Shown here: piece by piece, positions 16,947 to 25,548 of the stretch
How the letters are laid out: every line of letters begins with the position of its first letter
How positions within the stretch are numbered: position 1 is the stretch's first letter
Source: Acidobacteriaceae bacterium
GTDB lineage: Bacteria; Acidobacteriota; Terriglobia; Terriglobales; Acidobacteriaceae
Length of the DNA stretch: 64,000 nucleotides
NCBI GenBank assembly: GCA_003134815.1
Contig: PLCO01000035.1
Coordinates: 1-64,000, forward strand
Direction: 5' to 3'
Made by a program: the position numbers and the translations under genes
Notes under the pieces: model-generated
Seen by the model: only the letters and a program-made list of their open reading frames with translations
Database searches by the model: none
Told to the model about the DNA's origin: nothing

Positions 16947-17837
16947 TTGCCGCGCGCACTTGATTCCGCCACTCGCGACGCTCTGGCCGAGCGGATGCGC
17001 TTCTACCGCGATTTGGGCGTGACCGAGTTCTACCGCAGAGATGTGGAGCCAGTCACCGCAGTCGACGATCCCAAGCTGGGCCGAAGCGTGGCTGAAGAAC
17101 TGGCGGAACGAGATGGGCTCTTGCAGGCTGCGGTTGCGGCGGCGGGGCAATCTGCGATTGAACCGGCGGCGCAGCAGGAGAGCTTTTCCGGGGAGGAAGC
17201 TACAATTAGGACTCGCAGAAACTTTTCCGCGGCCCCTGAAGTCGGGACTGTCGTCCCCGTGGAGGAACGCGCTGCCGCGTTGCAGATTATCCGTGAGGAC
17301 CTCGGCGATTGCACGCGCTGCGCGCTGCACAAGGGCCGCAACACGATCGTCTTCGGCGTGGGCAACCCGGCCGCACGGCTGATGTTTGTGGGCGAAGGGC
17401 CGGGCGCCGATGAGGACGCGCAGGGATTGCCCTTCGTGGGGCGCGCCGGCCAACTGCTGAACAACATGATCGCCGCCATGGGGCTACAGCGCGAAGAGTG
17501 TTACATCGCAAATATCGTGAAGTGCAGGCCGCCGGGCAACCGCACGCCTGAGCCGGATGAAGCCAACACATGCTCGCCATTTCTCTTTCGGCAGATCGAT
17601 GTGGTGCGGCCGCAGGTTCTGGTTGCGCTGGGCGCGACAGCGGCAACTTATCTATTGGGCGCGCGGCAACCGCTGGCCGGATTACGCGGACGCGTACACG
17701 CATTTCGCGGAATGAGTTTGATCGTTACGTATCATCCGGCGTTTCTGCTGCGCGATCCGAGGCAGAAGAAGGAAGCGTGGGCTGACCTGCAGATTGCGAT
17801 GAAAGAGCTGGGATTGAAAGCACCGGCGAAAGCGTAA
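16947..17837 (+). CDS. Family 4 uracil-DNA glycosylase (iron-sulfur)
   Basis: A 296-residue protein with a TTG start 5 bases after coaBC. The conserved domain (about 105-290) has [39 protein letters not shown] with the GEGPGxDED catalytic/uracil-binding motif, [13 protein letters not shown] and [10 protein letters not shown]. Four cysteines (two in CTRC, one before RPPGNR, one after DEANT) fit the 4Fe-4S cluster of this family. The enzyme removes uracil from DNA. The first about 100 residues are a variable low-complexity extension. It sits between coaBC and priA, as in many genomes. Confidence 0.9.
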   Translation: MPRALDSATRDALAERMRFYRDLGVTEFYRRDVEPVTAVDDPKLGRSVAEELAERDGLLQAAVAAAGQSAIEPAAQQESFSGEEATIRTRRNFSAAPEVGTVVPVEERAAALQIIREDLGDCTRCALHKGRNTIVFGVGNPAARLMFVGEGPGADEDAQGLPFVGRAGQLLNNMIAAMGLQREECYIANIVKCRPPGNRTPEPDEANTCSPFLFRQIDVVRPQVLVALGATAATYLLGARQPLAGLRGRVHAFRGMSLIVTYHPAFLLRDPRQKKEAWADLQIAMKELGLKAPAKA

Positions 17838-17925
17838 GCGATACTCCTGGCCGCGATGCTCCATTCGAAACGGCGCGCTTCGACGCAGCGGCGCGCCGCA
17901 TCCCCTACACTGAAACTTGTCTCCC

Positions 17926-20463
17926 ATGCCTGCATATTGCGAAGTCGCATTGCCGGTGCCGCTGGACCACACGTTTACCTACGGCGTGCGGCTGGGGCAG
18001 CGGCCGCAGCGCGGGGCGCGGGTGATCGCGCCGTTCCGCAATGAGAAGCTGATCGGCGTGGTGACGGCGATTGAAGCGAAGGCTCCTGCCGATGTCGAGG
18101 TCAAGTATCTCGAAGCGGTGCTGGATGAAGAGCCGCTGCTGAGCGAGCATTTGCTCGAGCTGGCGGAGTGGACCGCGCAATACTACCTGGCGCCGCTCGG
18201 CGAGGTTCTGCGCGCGATGCTGCCGCTGGCGGCGGAGGTGCGGCGGACGGTCTACTACCGGCTGACGGACGTGGGCCGCGATGTGCTGGCGCGGAGCATG
18301 GACGGGGACGGTACGACTTCCCCGGTCTCAAAATCGAGACCGGTGGCACCCGGCGAGCAGGGGAAGGGAATCGCGGCGCGTGGACGCGGGCGCGGCAAGC
18401 TCTCAAAAGAAGACCAGGACATGGAGCGGCGAGTACTGGAGCGGCTGGCCAAGGGTGAGCCGGTGAAGGTGTCGACGCTGAGGACTTCAACGGCTGCTTC
18501 GCTGACTCTGCTGGCCAGCATGGCGCGCAAGAAGTGGATTGCGCGCGAGACCGCAGCAGCAGAACGCGACGCGCGGCGCATGGAGCGGTTTGCCGTGCTG
18601 ACCAGCGACGGGCGGCTGCCGACGCTGACCGAGAAGCAGACGGCGATTCTGGCCGAGCTGGCGGCTAGCGGCGGCGAATTGCCGCTGGCGGAGTTGCGAC
18701 GACGCGAATTGCCTTCGTCAACTTTGCAAACACTTGTGCGACGCGGCCTGGTGCGGATTGATGAGCGGCCTGAGGCGTTCCGGTTGGGCGGGCTGACTCC
18801 TTCGTCGGAACTCTACAGTTTGAACGCGGCGCAGACGGACGCGCTGGCGACGATTACGGACGCGTTGGAGGGATTCCATCCGTTCCTGCTCTATGGCGTA
18901 ACGGGATCAGGGAAGACGGCTGTTTATCTGGCGGCGATGCAGAAGGCGCTCGATCGCGGGATGACGTCGATTCTGCTGGTGCCTGAGATTGGGCTGACGC
19001 CGCAGATGGCCGGGTTGCTCGACCAGGCCTTCGGGCAAAAAGTGGCGCTGCTGCACTCCGCGCTGACGCCCGAGGAGCGCAGCGAGCAGTGGCGGCGGAT
19101 TCGCCGCTGCGATGCGCCGATTGTGGTGGGCACGCGCTCGGCGATCTTTGCGCCGGCGCCGAATCTGGGACTGATTCTGGTGGACGAGGAACACGACCAG
19201 AGCTACAAGCAGGAGGAGACGCCGCGCTACAACGCGCGCGACGTGGCCGTGATGCGCGCCAAGCTGGCCGGCGCGGTGGTGGTGATGGGCTCGGCCACGC
19301 CTTCGCTCGAAAGCTGGCAGAATGCGGAGCGGGGCAAGTACACGCGCATCGAGTTGCGCGACCGCGTGATGAATCGACCGCTGCCGGAAGTGGAACTTGT
19401 GGACATGCGGCGCGAGTTCAAGGAATCCGGTCAGGACCAATTGTTTTCGCGATCGCTGGTGGAGCAGACCAAGGCGGCGCTGGAGCGCGGTGAGCAGGCG
19501 CTGATCCTGCTCAATCGGCGCGGCTACTCGTTTGCCGTGATGTGCCGGTCGTGCGGAGAGAAGCTCGAGTGCCAGAACTGCGCGATCGCGTTGACGCACC
19601 ATAAAGCGCCAGCCGAAGACGCATGCGAGGCGCGCGCTGGTCAACGGCTGGAGTGCCACTATTGCGGCTACAAGCGAACGGTACCAGCGAAGTGCCCGAA
19701 GTGCGACAGCGAGCATTTGTACTATCTTGGCGCGGGCTCGCAGCAAGGCGAAGAGCGGCTGGCGGAGATTTTTCCGGGTGCGCGCATCGGGCGCATGGAC
19801 CGCGACACGGTGCGCGGGCGCTATGATCTTGAGCATCTGCTGGCGCGGCTGCACTCGGGCGAGATCAATCTGCTGGTGGGCACGCAGATGATCGCCAAGG
19901 GCCACGACATTCATAGCGTAACGCTGGTTGGCGTGGTGGGTTGTGACCATGCGCTCTCGATGCCGGATTTTCGCGCGGCGGAGCGCGTCTTTCAACTGAT
20001 GACGCAGGTGAGCGGGCGCGCGGGCCGGGGCGATCTGCCGGGACGCGTGGTAGTGCAGACGTATTATCCCGATCACTATGCGATCCTTGCCGCAACGGCG
20101 CACGACTACAAGGCATTCGCCGAGCGCGAATTGAAATACCGGCGGTGGATGCACTATCCGCCTTTCGGCGCGCTGGCTAATGTATTGGTGCAATCGCAAA
20201 AGCTGGAAGAGGCTGCAGGGTGGGCCGGTGTCTTAGGCAAGTATCTCCTCCAAAACAAGAACAGCGGAGCTGTGCGGGTGCTCGGGCCGTGCACCGCGCC
20301 GATTGCGCGCATTAAGGGCGTGTACCGTTTCCACATGATCCTCAAGAGCGCGACGCGCAAGGCGCTGAACGATGCGCTACGCGGAATGCTGGCGCACGCG
20401 GCGGCCCAGAATGTACCGCGACGGAATCTGATCGTGGATGTGGATGCGCTGCGCTTAATGTGA
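17926..20463 (+). CDS. priA: Primosomal protein N' (PriA helicase)
   Basis: An 845-residue replication-restart helicase. The 3'-DNA-binding domain opens with CEVALPVPLDHTFTYGV. The helicase core has Walker A GVTGSGKTAVY, DEEHDQSYKQ, MGSATPSLES, and GTQMIAKGHDI. Eight cysteines in CRSCGEKLECQNC and CHYCGYKRTVPAKCPKC bind zinc. Residues about 130-147 (TSPVSKSRPVAPGEQGKG) come from a palindromic repeat inserted in frame (18319-18361), in the linker before the winged-helix part, so the protein is somewhat longer than usual. ATG at 17926 chosen over TTG 17917. Confidence 0.95.
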   Translation: MPAYCEVALPVPLDHTFTYGVRLGQRPQRGARVIAPFRNEKLIGVVTAIEAKAPADVEVKYLEAVLDEEPLLSEHLLELAEWTAQYYLAPLGEVLRAMLPLAAEVRRTVYYRLTDVGRDVLARSMDGDGTTSPVSKSRPVAPGEQGKGIAARGRGRGKLSKEDQDMERRVLERLAKGEPVKVSTLRTSTAASLTLLASMARKKWIARETAAAERDARRMERFAVLTSDGRLPTLTEKQTAILAELAASGGELPLAELRRRELPSSTLQTLVRRGLVRIDERPEAFRLGGLTPSSELYSLNAAQTDALATITDALEGFHPFLLYGVTGSGKTAVYLAAMQKALDRGMTSILLVPEIGLTPQMAGLLDQAFGQKVALLHSALTPEERSEQWRRIRRCDAPIVVGTRSAIFAPAPNLGLILVDEEHDQSYKQEETPRYNARDVAVMRAKLAGAVVVMGSATPSLESWQNAERGKYTRIELRDRVMNRPLPEVELVDMRREFKESGQDQLFSRSLVEQTKAALERGEQALILLNRRGYSFAVMCRSCGEKLECQNCAIALTHHKAPAEDACEARAGQRLECHYCGYKRTVPAKCPKCDSEHLYYLGAGSQQGEERLAEIFPGARIGRMDRDTVRGRYDLEHLLARLHSGEINLLVGTQMIAKGHDIHSVTLVGVVGCDHALSMPDFRAAERVFQLMTQVSGRAGRGDLPGRVVVQTYYPDHYAILAATAHDYKAFAERELKYRRWMHYPPFGALANVLVQSQKLEEAAGWAGVLGKYLLQNKNSGAVRVLGPCTAPIARIKGVYRFHMILKSATRKALNDALRGMLAHAAAQNVPRRNLIVDVDALRLM
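18319..18361. repeat. Palindromic repeat with GGCACCCGGCGAGC tail inside priA
   Basis: CCGGTCTC-AAAATC-GAGACCGG (18322-18343) is an 8-bp perfect stem followed by TGGCACCCGGCGAGCAGG. The tail recurs at 20504-20521 just past the priA stop (GGGGCACCCGGCGAGCGGG), and the hairpin-plus-GGCACCC plan matches the intergenic modules at 2753-4427. It is read through in frame. Confidence 0.75.
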
Positions 20464-20526
20464 GGATGCGGTTGGGGGCTCAAGGCGCTGACTACGAAGG
20501 TTGGGGCACCCGGCGAGCGGGTATGT

Positions 20527-22482
20527 TTAGACGGCTTCCGCCATCCGCACTACGGTCAACACGGTGATGTCGTCTTCCTGGCCGAATTCCTGTGCGGCTG
20601 TTGCAAGCGCCGCCGCAGCCACTCCTTTGCGGAGCAATTCGGCGATGCGATCGAAGCCAAAGAGTTGGCCGGCCGCGTCCTGAGCCTCGGCCACGCCGTC
20701 AGTCATGAGCATGAGCGAGTCGCCCTCGGCCAGCTTGAAGCGCAGAACAGAGAAGTCGATGCCGGAGATTGCGCCGAGCGGAAGCGCGCCCTCGATGGGC
20801 AGTTCTTTGCCGTTCAGATAGGGCGGCAGGTGACCGGCGTTCGTCAGCAGTGCGCTACCGTCCTTCTCAATGCGCAGCGCGAGGCAGGTGGCCAGGCCGC
20901 GGCCCTGCATGCGCTCGTTCAACAGAGAGAGAATCTGTGCGGGGTCGCAAGTGAAGGTTGCGGCGGTGCGGATTGCGCCAACGATAAGCGTGGCCAGCAT
21001 GCCGGCCTGCATGCCTTTGCCGGCTACATCGCCCACCACGATCAACGCGCTGCCGTCGGTTGTGTGGAGAAGCACCTGAAAAAAGTCGCCGCCGACTTCA
21101 CGGGAGGGACGATAGACGCTTTCGATGGCCAGGCCGGGCGTGTCGGGCAGGTGCTCGGGAATCAGATACTGCTGAACGTTGCGCGCCGACTGCACTTCGG
21201 CGGCGAAGCGCTCCTCTTGGCCACGCGTGCGGGTGAAACGCAGAATCAAGATGGCGAGGACGCCCAGCAGAAAGAGCAGATTTCCAACCTGAACAAGCTC
21301 GATTGGGAAGGGGCGGTCGGAAAGGGTGATATGGAACTGCAACCGGCGTTGCCAGCCGAGCACAAAGGTGATGATCGCGGACCACTGGATGAGTACGGCC
21401 GAAAACTGGAGTAGGACGGGCGCCAGTAGAAGGCGCGCATCGACGAAGTTCTGACGCGCGCGAGAGAAGAGCAGTGACAAAATCCAGATGTAGCCGGGCA
21501 ACAAGGACAGCGAAAACACCAGAAAGAATCGAAACGGGCTGGCGGCTAAGGCCGCGAAGAGCATGACCAGAAGGCCGTAAGCCAGGGCACCGAACAGGCA
21601 GGCCAGAGATGCGAAATAAAGCGGCGAGCGGCGGGCCTGGAGCAATTGGCGATAGAAGGCAAGCTGGGCAAGTCCGGCACAGGGGAAGCCAAATGTGTAC
21701 ATGAGGGTGTTGATCAGCAACATGGGCGATACCTGCAAACCCTCCGACAGGATGGCCCAGCCCTGCGCCGCGCTGAAGGCGAGGAAAAGCGAGAACCACA
21801 GGTATTCGCGCTCCGAGCGCCGGAGCAAAAAGAGCAGGAAGACGGCGATTGCACCCAGGGATTGCAACAGCGATAGGATTACGGTGCTTGAATAGCTCCA
21901 GCTTCGAGCGGCTCGATACTCGGCGTAGATTCTCTGAATGTCATCGGAATCTCCAATCATCGAGCCGCCATTTCCAGGTCCGCCGCCCTCGTAATCGGCC
22001 CAACCGGGCCAATGCCAAATGCGGATCGCGATTTCAATCTGCCTGGCTGACCCGCCGGCCAGCGGAAGCGCGTAGATTTGGCTGGCATAGTTGCTGTAGG
22101 GAATGGGATCGGGCGGCATTTTGCCGATGCCACCGATTCGAAGGCCATTCGCGTAGATTTCATAGTTCGTAAAAATGACGGGCAGGTAAATCGAGAGGCC
22201 ATTCATCCCGGCCGGAACAGACACGCGAAAGCGATACCAGGCGGAGCCGGTGTAGCCCTTGTATCCCTGCGCGTCCCAACTTTCGTCCGACCGCAACAGC
22301 GACCACTGCGAGTCGTCGAAGCTGGAGCCTGCCCATAGCGGATTGTCGCCGGTATGGAAGCGCCACAGGCCGTCGAGCGAGGCCACTGGTTCCCGGCCGG
22401 TCTTGAGGTCGAAGGTCTGCGGGCGCGCGGGAGCGCACACCAACAGTGCGAGGACCCAAAGGAGCAGAAGAGACTTTTTCAT
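20527..22482 (-). CDS. Membrane-anchored PP2C/SpoIIE-type phosphatase with extracytoplasmic sensor
   Basis: About 651 residues from the ATG (complement ending 22482). After a signal peptide (LLLLWVLALLVCAPARPQ) comes a jelly-roll-like ligand domain (about 30-200; SLDGLWRFHTGDNPLW, WYRFRVSVPAGM, IRIWHWPGW), then a block of about seven hydrophobic helices (7TMR-DISM-like), then the phosphatase domain (about 440-651) with SREVGGDFFQVL, IVVGDVAGKGMQAGMLATL, LATCLALRI, TNAGHLPPYL and LMTDGVAEAQ. The metal-binding Asp residues of the family (GD, DVAGKG, DG) are present. Such proteins usually feed anti-sigma/anti-anti-sigma switches in response to an outer signal; no partner gene is adjacent. It is convergent with priA. 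Confidence 0.85.
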   Translation of the reverse strand: MKKSLLLLWVLALLVCAPARPQTFDLKTGREPVASLDGLWRFHTGDNPLWAGSSFDDSQWSLLRSDESWDAQGYKGYTGSAWYRFRVSVPAGMNGLSIYLPVIFTNYEIYANGLRIGGIGKMPPDPIPYSNYASQIYALPLAGGSARQIEIAIRIWHWPGWADYEGGGPGNGGSMIGDSDDIQRIYAEYRAARSWSYSSTVILSLLQSLGAIAVFLLFLLRRSEREYLWFSLFLAFSAAQGWAILSEGLQVSPMLLINTLMYTFGFPCAGLAQLAFYRQLLQARRSPLYFASLACLFGALAYGLLVMLFAALAASPFRFFLVFSLSLLPGYIWILSLLFSRARQNFVDARLLLAPVLLQFSAVLIQWSAIITFVLGWQRRLQFHITLSDRPFPIELVQVGNLLFLLGVLAILILRFTRTRGQEERFAAEVQSARNVQQYLIPEHLPDTPGLAIESVYRPSREVGGDFFQVLLHTTDGSALIVVGDVAGKGMQAGMLATLIVGAIRTAATFTCDPAQILSLLNERMQGRGLATCLALRIEKDGSALLTNAGHLPPYLNGKELPIEGALPLGAISGIDFSVLRFKLAEGDSLMLMTDGVAEAQDAAGQLFGFDRIAELLRKGVAAAALATAAQEFGQEDDITVLTVVRMAEAV

Positions 22483-22573
22483 GCGGCGACGGGGAAACTG
22501 GAGTGGCCTTGGCAAGCTATAGCACGATGACCGGCACTGCCGGAAGGAAATAGACGGCTGGGGGGACTGAGAG

Positions 22574-22612
22574 CGGAGAACAGAGAACGGAGAACAGAGA
22601 ACAGAGTAAAGA
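22574..22612. repeat. Purine-rich 14-bp tandem repeat
   Basis: CGGAGAACAGAGAA occurs twice in tandem (22574-22601), followed by a partial unit. It lies upstream of the phosphatase gene start on its 5' side and is one of several GAACAGAG/GGAATAGGGAGTAG-type tracts in gaps of this window. Confidence 0.6.
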
Positions 22613-22954
22613 GGATAGAACAATGGGGGAAGGTGAGGCCACCGGCGAAGGCGAGATGACCAACCTGGCGAATGACAAATTATTCACTTGCTGGGGAATT
22701 GAGTGTGCCGGTATGATCCGGGGCAGCTTCCGTGCAGTCATGAGCGCGGTCTGTGGACTCTGGAAGCAGCCCTTCGGCAGATCGCAGTCCCTCCCCACGG
22801 CAAATGTTGGCGCAGCAACGATGAGGGCGTCAACCAACTGCCTCACCGTTTTAACAAATCGCGGGCTCTGTCGATGGGCGTGAAGTTCCATTTCCCTTGG
22901 AGCGGACATGAGCAGCACGCCATGAACGGTTGCCGTCGATTTGAGGAGGACAAT
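22613..22954. other. Divergent intergenic region
   Basis: Together with 22483-22612 this separates the phosphatase gene (minus) and the small secreted protein gene (plus). Short frames on the plus strand have no recognisable content. Promoters for both genes should be here but I cannot place them with confidence. Confidence 0.4.
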
Positions 22955-23326
22955 ATGCGTACTTTTACGAGACTGCTTCTAACTGCGATTCTGCCTGCCG
23001 TTCTGCTGGTCTGCGTGCTTCCGCAGCATGCGAGCCCGCAGAGCCGGGCGAACTTCTGGTTCCTGAACAACACAGGGAAGGATCTGAACAACCTGTATGT
23101 CTCGCCGCACTCACAGGGTTCGTGGGGCGCGGATGTGCTGGGGCGCGCAACACTGCCTGGCGGGATGGGCACGTTGATCGTCTTTCCGCCGGAATGGCGC
23201 GGTGTGTGCCACGAGGATTTCAAGCTGGTCTTCAAGGACGGAACCTCTGAGGTATACACGCAGGGCCTCGATGTTTGCCAGTTGCATGCATTGCAGTTCG
23301 ACGCGGCCACGGTCGAAGGATTCTGA
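22955..23326 (+). CDS. Small exported protein of an uncharacterised family
   Basis: A 123-residue product from the ATG at 22955, which has a strong GAGGAGG upstream. A signal peptide (LLLTAILPAVLLVCVLPQHA) is followed by a domain with FLNNTGKDLNNLYVSPH, WGADVLGRATLPGG and the end region FKLVFKDGTSEVYTQGLDVC. The NNTG-xxLxxLYVSP ... WGxDVLGRxxLPxG ... LVFxDG pattern occurs in a family of periplasmic proteins found in proteobacteria and others, with no established role. Two cysteines in the mature part (GVC and DVC) could form a disulfide. Confidence 0.75.
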   Translation: MRTFTRLLLTAILPAVLLVCVLPQHASPQSRANFWFLNNTGKDLNNLYVSPHSQGSWGADVLGRATLPGGMGTLIVFPPEWRGVCHEDFKLVFKDGTSEVYTQGLDVCQLHALQFDAATVEGF

Positions 23327-23631
23327 AGGGAGTGGGAGAACAGGGAATAGCCACCCCATCGGGCACAGGTCGCCCGCTGCGCGGCCCCGGCAGGGAGCAG
23401 TAAGCTGCGATGCGAGGGAAGGATGGATCTTTTCGTTCGCTGAGGCGGGGCTGTCAGAGGATTGGCGCGGCTTCGCCTCAGGCTGCCTTTGTGACTACGC
23501 TCTCTAGCTCGCTACGCGGGCTTGCGTTCGCTCGAAGGCTAGGTCCGAGGTGCAAGCGCAGAAACCGACGACTGGGCAGTCGCCGTCATTCGCCGACTTG
23601 GGCGATTTAGTTTCGACATCCAGCGACGGTG
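23327..23631. other. Intergenic region
   Basis: No gene is supported. It starts with GGGAGAACAGGGAATAG, a degenerate form of the purine-rich tract. A segment near 23558-23606 contains related arms (CGACGACTGGGCAGTCGCCG) that may fold. Confidence 0.4.
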
Positions 23632-23955
23632 TTAGCTGGCAGAAGCACCCGGCTCGAGGGCGTGCAGTTCCTTTCCCGGCTTAAAGCGAACGGCTTTGCC
23701 GGGAGCAATGTTGACCTCAGTGCCGGTGCGGGGGTTGCGGCCGATGCCGGTTTTGCGGGCGCGGACGCTGAAGACGCCGAATCCGCGCAGTTCAATGCGC
23801 TCGCCAGCCTTCAAAGCCTGCTTGAGGCCCTCGAAGACCGTGTCCACTGCCGCTTCGGCCTTGGTGCGCGGCAGGCCCGTGCGCTCAACCACGTTGTGAA
23901 CGATGTCCTGTTTGATCAATGCAGTAACCTCGTTGGAGAGTATCTTCGCTGCCAC
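23632..23955 (-). CDS. HU/IHF-family DNA-binding protein
   Basis: A 107-residue histone-like protein. After a short N-terminal extension (MAAKILSNEVTA) it has LIKQDIVHNVVERTGLPRTK, EGLKQALKAGERIELRGFGV and the DNA-binding arm RARKTGIGRNPRTGTEVNI ending in KPGKELHA. The RNPRTG arm with Pro intercalates in the minor groove. The arm and GFGVF are closest to IHF-alpha/HU, and sequence alone does not tell which. Alone on the minus strand; the upstream gap (23956-24284) should hold its promoter. Confidence 0.92.
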   Translation of the reverse strand: MAAKILSNEVTALIKQDIVHNVVERTGLPRTKAEAAVDTVFEGLKQALKAGERIELRGFGVFSVRARKTGIGRNPRTGTEVNIAPGKAVRFKPGKELHALEPGASAS

Positions 23956-24284
23956 GAACCGATTGCTCAGAATCTTACCACAACCTTGCCCATACTACAG
24001 ATTTGGTTGCGATTAGGGAATAGAAAAGCAGGGAACAAGGAGTGGGGATCAGAGGTGAGGGGTCAGGGATCAGAAAAACGTTGAGCGAGCGAACGAATGA
24101 GTGATGGAGCGGAAGGGCCGAGCGAAGGGAGCGACGGGGGACCGACAGTATAAGGGATCGGAACAGCAGGAAACGGGGCAGCGAATTGTCGACCGGCGTG
24201 GTGGTTTAAGATGGTGAATCGGGGTCGTAAACGAGACTGGAAAAGCCGCAGCAAGCCGGGCGCAACACCCGGAACAGGAGACGC
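23956..24284. other. Divergent gap between HU/IHF gene and dcd
   Basis: No gene. 24009-24080 is purine-rich (AGGGAATAG, CAGGGAACAAGGAGTGGGG, AGGGGTCAGGGATCAG), of the same degenerate tract class as 22574 and 37630. Promoters of both flanking genes are expected here. Confidence 0.5.
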
Positions 24285-24839
24285 ATGTCGATTCAGAGCG
24301 ATCGATGGATCAGGGAACAGGCTCTTAACCACGGGATGATAGAGCCGTTCAGCGAAAAGCAGGTGGCCGGCAATGTCATCTCCTATGGACTTTCTTCCTA
24401 CGGCTACGACCTGAGAGTCTCCGACGAGTTCAAGATTTTCACGAATGTGAACAGCGCGATCATCGATCCCAAGGCGTTTGATGAGCGGTCGTTTGTTTCT
24501 GTCCAGGCGGATTCGGTGATTGTTCCGCCGAATTCGTTTGCGCTGGCGCGGTCGGTTGAATACTTTCGGATTCCGCGAGACGTGCTGACGATCTGCGTGG
24601 GGAAGTCGACTTACGCGCGATGCGGAATCATTGTGAATGTGACGCCCTTCGAGCCGGAGTGGGAGGGATTTGTCACGCTTGAGATTTCAAATACCACGCC
24701 GCTGCCGGCGAAGGTGTACGCCAACGAAGGACTGTGCCAGATACTGTTCTTTCACGGCGACCAGCCCTGCGAGACGAGCTATGCTGATCGCAAGGGCAAA
24801 TATCAAAAGCAGCAGGGAATCGTTTTGCCCAAGCTGTGA
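24285..24839 (+). CDS. dcd: dCTP deaminase
   Basis: A 184-residue enzyme making dUTP from dCTP. Conserved pieces are [57 protein letters not shown] (with the catalytic Glu in [20 protein letters not shown]) and the C-terminal [14 protein letters not shown]. Length is normal. ATG at 24285 has GGAGACGC upstream. Monocistronic. Confidence 0.96.
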   Translation: MSIQSDRWIREQALNHGMIEPFSEKQVAGNVISYGLSSYGYDLRVSDEFKIFTNVNSAIIDPKAFDERSFVSVQADSVIVPPNSFALARSVEYFRIPRDVLTICVGKSTYARCGIIVNVTPFEPEWEGFVTLEISNTTPLPAKVYANEGLCQILFFHGDQPCETSYADRKGKYQKQQGIVLPKL

Positions 24840-25199
24840 GAGTTGGCAGTAGTTCCGCCACGGCGGAGCGATGAAGGTGAAGAGGAATCAAGCACTAACC
24901 CGGGATCGGTCAAGAGTTGGCAAACGATCGATTCGGGAGGGCCCCCGATGACGAACGACTTCCCGATGCCACCTTAGGGTCAGAGTCCTAGCACCTATCT
25001 CTTAGCAAGCTGGATGTTGGTGGTATTTCCGTTTTAGCTCATGGGGACAATGATTCAATTCAGAACTCAATTCAGACGTTCGGGCCAGACGCTTGGGGTC
25101 GAAGTGGTCTCGGGCGATCTCATGTCCATGTGGTCTCGATGGACTGGCTCTGTGCGATGAGATACTGAGAGCCGGACAAAGATAGGGTAAGGCAAAACG

Positions 25200-25256
25200 A
25201 TGCAGACGCGTCGCGCAGTGGCTTTGACCGGATTAGGAATTTGCGCGAGGAATTAA
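25200..25256 (+). pseudogene. Possible remnant of a beta-ketoacyl-ACP synthase start
   Basis: The frame reads MQTRRAVALTGLGICARN and stops. Ketosynthases (FabF type) commonly begin RRVVVTGLGxxxPxG, so the match covers the whole peptide. AAGG lies upstream. The remainder of a synthase is absent. Chance similarity in 18 codons is possible. Confidence 0.3.
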
Positions 25257-25336
25257 AGCCTGTGCAAGGTGCCGTTTTCTTAAGGAAAACGGCACTTGAT
25301 GGCATCAACCTCCTTTACAGCAATTCCTAATCCGGT
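25227..25336. repeat. Long imperfect inverted repeat
   Basis: Outer arms ACCGGATTAGGAATT (25227-25241) and AATTCCTAATCCGGT (25322-25336) are perfect 15-bp complements. At the centre GTGCCGTTTTC-TTAAG-GAAAACGGCAC (25269-25295) is a perfect 11-bp stem. The DNA between is only partly complementary. This could fold into one long hairpin or be a small non-autonomous mobile unit. Confidence 0.7.
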
Positions 25337-25548
25337 GTAGCCACGCTGACGGGCACATCGAGAAAAGGCCGAGGCGGCATTTGGGGTGCGCGCGCCGGCT
25401 TTGTTCATTCGCAAGAGCGGTTGCACTGACGTTTTTCTTCCCGGATCAAATGAAGACATCAAGCAAAATCTGACCAGAATCGGACAGAGTCGGACAACGC
25501 AGTCGCGACTTCGGCCGTGCGTGGACGGGTTTTGGGGCGGATGTGGGG

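Larger units (their letters stand above)
24840..25548. other. Long gap with a possible ketosynthase start remnant and inverted repeat
   Basis: About 700 bases without an intact gene. The main items are a short frame at 25200-25256 whose peptide resembles the start of beta-ketoacyl-ACP synthases and a long imperfect inverted repeat at 25227-25336. 24900-25080 has no feature I recognise. Confidence 0.5.

Noticed and set aside
18907-20199. A 430-codon open frame antisense to priA
   Set aside because: It is Arg/His/Leu-rich without motifs, a usual by-product of high-GC coding DNA; the plus strand is clearly PriA.
22623-22883. 86-codon frame before the small secreted protein
   Set aside because: No motif, overlaps the purine-rich repeat, and the downstream ATG with GAGGAGG is far better.
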